A stretch of DNA of 64,000 nucleotides from Lonicera japonica (Eukaryota; Streptophyta; Magnoliopsida; Dipsacales; Caprifoliaceae), in contig CM038469.1 in the NCBI GenBank assembly GCA_021464415.1, positions 14,176,501 through 14,240,500 on the forward strand, in the 5' to 3' direction. Numbering within the stretch: position 1 is the stretch's first letter; every line of letters begins with the position of its first letter. The position numbers were made by a program, and so were the translations under genes. Below are positions 60,430 through 64,000 of the stretch, in pieces. The notes under the pieces are model-generated. The model worked only from the letters and a program-made list of their open reading frames with translations. It did not search any database and was not told the DNA's origin.

Positions 60430-61145
60430 GGCTTAATGATGATGAAGAGCGACCCTTAGGAGGAAGTAAGGTTATTTTCGGTTTTGGTCAGGTTAGAAAC
60501 TAAGGCACCCCAAACCTAAACCAAATGTAAAAATTCGGTTTCTAAATTTTCGAAACCCAAACTCGAACCAAACTTTTTGGTTCAGTTTTATTCGGTTTTG
60601 ACATATTTTTGTTTTAAATCAATTTAACATAACAATGTAATAATAATAGTAATGTAAGAATATGTCATATTCAAATTAAATTCGTGGTTTTTTAGAAACA
60701 ATGAGCAAAACATATGGATACCATGTTTTCTATTTAGTTATTATTTTATTTGTACAACAAGAATAAAACATATTAAATAAAATGATGAATTATCTTACCA
60801 TCATGTAGGTGATAGAAAAATCTTAGCATTTTGTAGTTAGTTCAATAATAAGGACACATGTTAATAACTTACTTCTTTTTTAAGATTATCACAATATGTA
60901 ATTAATAAGAAACATATTCTTATAAAATGCCATTTTTTTGTATTATAGTATAATTAACGTGTAACATTAGAGTATATATTAACATTTATTTTCTTATACA
61001 TAATCCGGTTCAGTTCGGTTTAGTTCGGTTTTGGAATAGCTTACCCCAAACTCGAACCAAACTTTTCAGTTTCAGTTCGGTTTTCTTGTTTTCAGTTTTG
61101 GTTTTTTTTGGTTCGAGATTTTATGGGTCCGTTCGGTCGATTTTC
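60430..61145. mobile_element. AT-rich insert between protease and RT of the Tat-like element
   Basis: Protease coding similarity stops at ~60420 and RT begins at ~61145. Between them, both flanks are rich in TTCGGTTTTGG/CCAAACTCGAACCAAAC motifs, partly inverted (CCCAAACTCGAACCAAACTT occurs at about 60558 and again near 61047). The middle is ~75% AT. A MITE-type insertion is likely; exact ends and target duplication were not found. Confidence 0.45.
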
Positions 61146-61605
61146 AAAATGACCTGAACAAGGCGGAAGGGGAAGGCCTAGAAATAGGCACGCTGGATGT
61201 TAGAGATAAAAGAAAAGAATTAAGAGGAGAACTGCTATAAGAGATAGAATACCTAGTCCTAGACCTAAACAAACATGATCAAGTTTTATGCATAAGCATT
61301 CAACTCAATCTACCAAGCAGAGCAGAGCTGTTGCGATGCTTGAAACACGATGCTAACATTTTTGCCTGGAGCCACAACTACATAAATGGTCTCAACCCTA
61401 ATGTAATGGTCCACAGATTGAACACAGACCCTGTCTTCAAGCCCGTTAGATATAAAAATATGACCTTTGCTACTAAAAAAAATCAAGTCGCAAAGGAAGA
61501 AGTCCAGAAATTACGCAAGTTAGGGTTCATGATGGAAGTTCAATACCCGACATGGTTATCTAATGCAGTATTGGTTAAGAAGCATAGTGGCAAATGGAGA
61601 ATATG
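61140..61605 (+). pseudogene. Tat-like reverse transcriptase, N-terminal part
   Basis: LLRCLKHDANIFAWSHNYING, then NPNVMVHRLNTDP, KKNQVAKEEVQKLRKLGF, VQYPTWLSNAVLVKKHSGKW and RIC: the Ty3/gypsy RT segment before the VDF..LN motif. It is open for 97 codons (61331-61624). The reading is cut at RIC by the solo LTR and resumes at 63586. Confidence 0.85.
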
Positions 61606-63580
61606 TGTAACGCCCCTGTCTTAATTTACAAGAGAACATTCATAATTAAGACCTGGAGTGTTACTAACCCATTTTAGATTAACTAAAATGGGTGTAGGAA
61701 TATATATATATATGAACAAGAAAATCAAAGCAACATGTATATCACATGTCAAGTCAAGCATGAAGTGTATAAGTACGAGACATCATTTAGTAGGCATATA
61801 ATAATTATATAGAACTAACACGGTGGAATAAAAAATAACATATATAACTATCGGGCTAGCCGTGGCTTCCCGTGGAAACATGTATACATCACAAAAATGA
61901 TTGTATCAGAGCTTTTACTTTATCCCTAATCATGTCGCCTTTTTGTCCTCTTGGGACTCATGAGTACTTAAAATATGTTGAAGAAAACCAGGGTGAGCTA
62001 TTTGCTCAGTAGGGGTAAATATAGATCATGGTGTCTTCAAAATGAGTTTGTTAACGTATTTTCAAATCATACTATTGTTCAATAATGCAATCGTAAATCA
62101 TTATCAACAATTACATGGTATGCAAACATGCCAATGCGGGTTACCTCCCGTGTCAATTGTTTATCGTATGATAGAAAGCACAAATTGTAGAAATAATCTA
62201 TAGTCGCCAGAAATATAAGGCCATCGCCATAAAAAAACCATGGGATCCACTGTCCCAATTTCATAGAAGCAAATGTATATCAACAATAGTCATAGTGCCT
62301 TGCCAATTGCTTAGGTTCTTGGGCTCCTCACCGGTGGCTTTTAGGCGGCCAAACGTTGCTCCCACAGGGGTTTAGGGATTTTCAATCCAAGGGCACTAGG
62401 CCTTACTTATTTTCCCATCCCGGCAAGCACTATACATTCACCCCAAGAATCATTCCCCGAGAGATACATGCTCTTCGAATTACTACGATATAATATCGGC
62501 TTTTCATGAAATAACTTGTTAAACCAGGAATCACGAGTCCATCCAAGAATTCGCCATAAGAATTTTCGGCCTTCGGTTGACACGATATTGATGTATAACA
62601 TGCAAAACGTGCTTTCAAACATGCATAATAACCAATTTATGCCATTTACACACTAATAATCTTTAAATCATATCCTTTAGTGTAAATAATTTATAAATAA
62701 CTCAATTACTTCAACAAATATTATCTATATAGCCAAGAGATATTTTATATAGTTCAAACAACACTTTATAACAAGTGTAGATGGAATATCTTGCCTTAAA
62801 TCATCCATTTATAGCTTTATGATTTACAAAACAACATAAACTTTCTTATGTTTTAGCTCTCAACCAAACAGGAATCAAACACAACAATTTTAGAGTAAAA
62901 AAGTCATATTATCATGTTTTAAAAGTAAGTAAACCCCTACCTCAAGTTATTAGCAACAAAGAAGAAGAAAAGATGAAGATTCAAGCCTCTCCCCAAGCAA
63001 TCCCTACGAAAGAGATGATGAATAGAGAAGAAGAAGTGGATTGGAATGATTTGGAACCTTAATCTTCAATCGAGGGTGAAAAATAGGTAAAAATCGCTTA
63101 AGAACTCCTATCTTTCTCTCTCTAGAACTCTCTAGAGCCTTGTGGATATTTTTGGGCCAAAAATAAAAGAAAAAGGGGATAAAACGCACTTAAAACGAGT
63201 TAAGTTGATGCACTGTTCTGGATGGTGGACCGATATAATGAAAAGGGGATACCGGATCGGTATGCTAAAAACTGCATACCGGTCCGTAGTTTAGTTTTCC
63301 CCCAGCATTGAAACACCGGACCAGTATGCCAAAACCTCTATACTAGTCTGCAAGCAAACTTTCTGCCCTGCTACCCTTTTCTTGTTTTGGCTATAACTTC
63401 TCGCCTCAGAACTTCGATTGAGATGATCTTTATGTCCCTGGAAAGGTAATTCAGAGATCTACCATTTTTGGAAGGAACGTTTATCCAAATTATGGACTAA
63501 AATTTTTGAGAATTACAAATTCCACACAATATTAACTTGATACAACATAATTAATATTAACATAAATACAGGACGATACA
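61606..63580 (+). mobile_element. Solo LTR (~1.98 kb) with 5-bp TSD inside the RT
   Basis: TSD ATATG at 61601-61605 and 63581-63585. Starts TGTAACGCCCCTGTCTTAAT and ends GACGATACA. Removing the LTR and one TSD copy restores an in-frame RT motif (RIC-VDF), which proves the boundary. No PBS or coding region lies inside, so it is a solo LTR left by LTR-LTR recombination. Confidence 0.92.
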
Positions 63581-63820
63581 ATATGTGTGGACTTTAAGGA
63601 CCTTAACAAGGCTTGTCATAAATATAGCTATCCACTCCCAAAAATTGATCAACTGGTAAACCCAACAATCGGCTAAAATAACTCCCGAAAACGAGGAAAA
63701 TATCTCATTCATCATAGACAATGGGACTTATTAATATAGGGCTATGCCCTTTGGTATAAGGAACACTGAAGCAATATATCAGAGGATAAAGCGTGTAAGT
63801 GAAACAAAGGTAACAAGAGC
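63581..63820 (+). pseudogene. Tat-like reverse transcriptase, continuation after the solo LTR
   Basis: Across the LTR the reading continues CVDFKDLNKACHKYSYPLPKI, then after frameshift ENISFIIDNGTY, a stop, and YRAMPFGIRNTEAIYQRI, the conserved (Y)R.MPFGL.NA.ATYQR. The palm segment with the first catalytic Asp (usually DA.SGY.QI) is missing between them, a further deletion. Remaining sequence to the edge is unclear. Confidence 0.75.
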
Positions 63821-64000
63821 CAAGAACTGATATAGTTAGCTAAATAGGCCAAAATAATCTAAAAGTAAAGACTTTGTGAATGGATGCAGCCAAGATAGAC
63901 TAATATCTCGTTTCACAATTATCCCATTTTCCAAGATTCTAATGGTATAAATATCTAATGCACAAAAACGTATCGATATTAAGGGACACCGCCATGGTTC

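Larger units (their letters stand above)
56372..64000 (+). mobile_element. Decayed Tat-like Ty3/gypsy retrotransposon, 3' end outside window
   Basis: Plus-strand order gag (56430-57060 and 58940-59790), protease (~60100-60420), RT (61140-61605 resuming 63586-~63800) matches Tat/Ogre-lineage gypsy. It is interrupted by a minus-strand solo LTR (57067-58935), an AT-rich insert (~60430-61150) and a plus-strand solo LTR (61606-63580). Stops and frameshifts are frequent. Its 5' part is probably at 51240-52365, beyond the nested gypsy element. Confidence 0.8.

Noticed and set aside
1..64000. A coordinated novel gene system (defence cluster, biosynthetic cluster)
   Set aside because: Only three unrelated host genes are present, and the rest is transposon-derived; no co-oriented set of functionally linked genes.

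Overview
This is a window of AT-rich, intron- and repeat-rich plant nuclear DNA, most likely from a eudicot. Four things point there: plant-specific protein families, GT-AG introns with T-rich acceptors, TATA and CT tracts, and a dense nest of plant-type transposons (Copia, Ty3/gypsy Tat-like, MULE, Helitron, hAT-like MITEs, tRNA-derived SINEs). I see nothing bacterial, no CRISPR array and no standard tRNA or rRNA gene. The species cannot be read from the sequence.

Only three ordinary host genes are supported, all on the minus strand in the left 27 kb. (1) 1-2256 is the 5' part of an EB1C-type microtubule plus-end-tracking protein; its C-terminal half lies left of the window. (2) 6556-10871 is a three-exon leucine-rich-repeat receptor-like kinase. 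Its kinase domain lacks the usual catalytic residues, and exon 1 carries an apparent 1-nt frameshift. (3) 21194-26642 is a two-exon FAD-dependent oxidoreductase of the DAO/TDA3-like family, split by a 4.3-kb intron full of transposon debris. That debris includes a rearranged Copia element whose 3' end is present as a long inverted repeat.

Between and right of these genes the window is transposon-derived. 2.5-6.5 kb holds a MITE with an orientation-switching 18-mer array and two tandem duplications. 11-20.5 kb holds several MITEs, a SINE with a 9-bp target duplication nested in a hAT-like element, and two decayed RNase H-like relics. 27.2-28.5 kb is a MULE with ~230-bp inverted repeats and a perfect 9-bp target duplication. 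34.8-41.4 kb is a Helitron with repeated 5' ends and one diagnostic 3' hairpin, interrupted by a 4.6-kb MULE. That MULE still carries a small two-exon gene fusing a transposase N-terminal segment to an OTU-like tail, placed between arrays of small palindromic repeats. 41.4-44.5 kb has three copies of one fold-back MITE. 42.7-50.0 kb is a complete-ended but coding-dead Copia retrotransposon (562-bp LTRs, PBS, 5-bp TSD). 52.4-56.4 kb is an internally deleted gypsy element, minus strand, 760-bp LTRs. From about 51.2 kb to the window end lies a decayed plus-strand Tat-like gypsy element (gag, protease, RT), broken by that gypsy element, by two ~1.9-kb solo LTRs of one family in opposite orientations, and by an AT-rich insert.

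The host genes show no sign of acting in one pathway. The most unusual items are the MULE-borne transposase/OTU chimera with its palindrome arrays, the intronic inverted-repeat Copia, the frameshifted receptor pseudokinase, and the layered nesting that gives a relative order of insertions. I found no convincing new defence or metabolic system. All boundaries and similarities were read by eye; none was computed.
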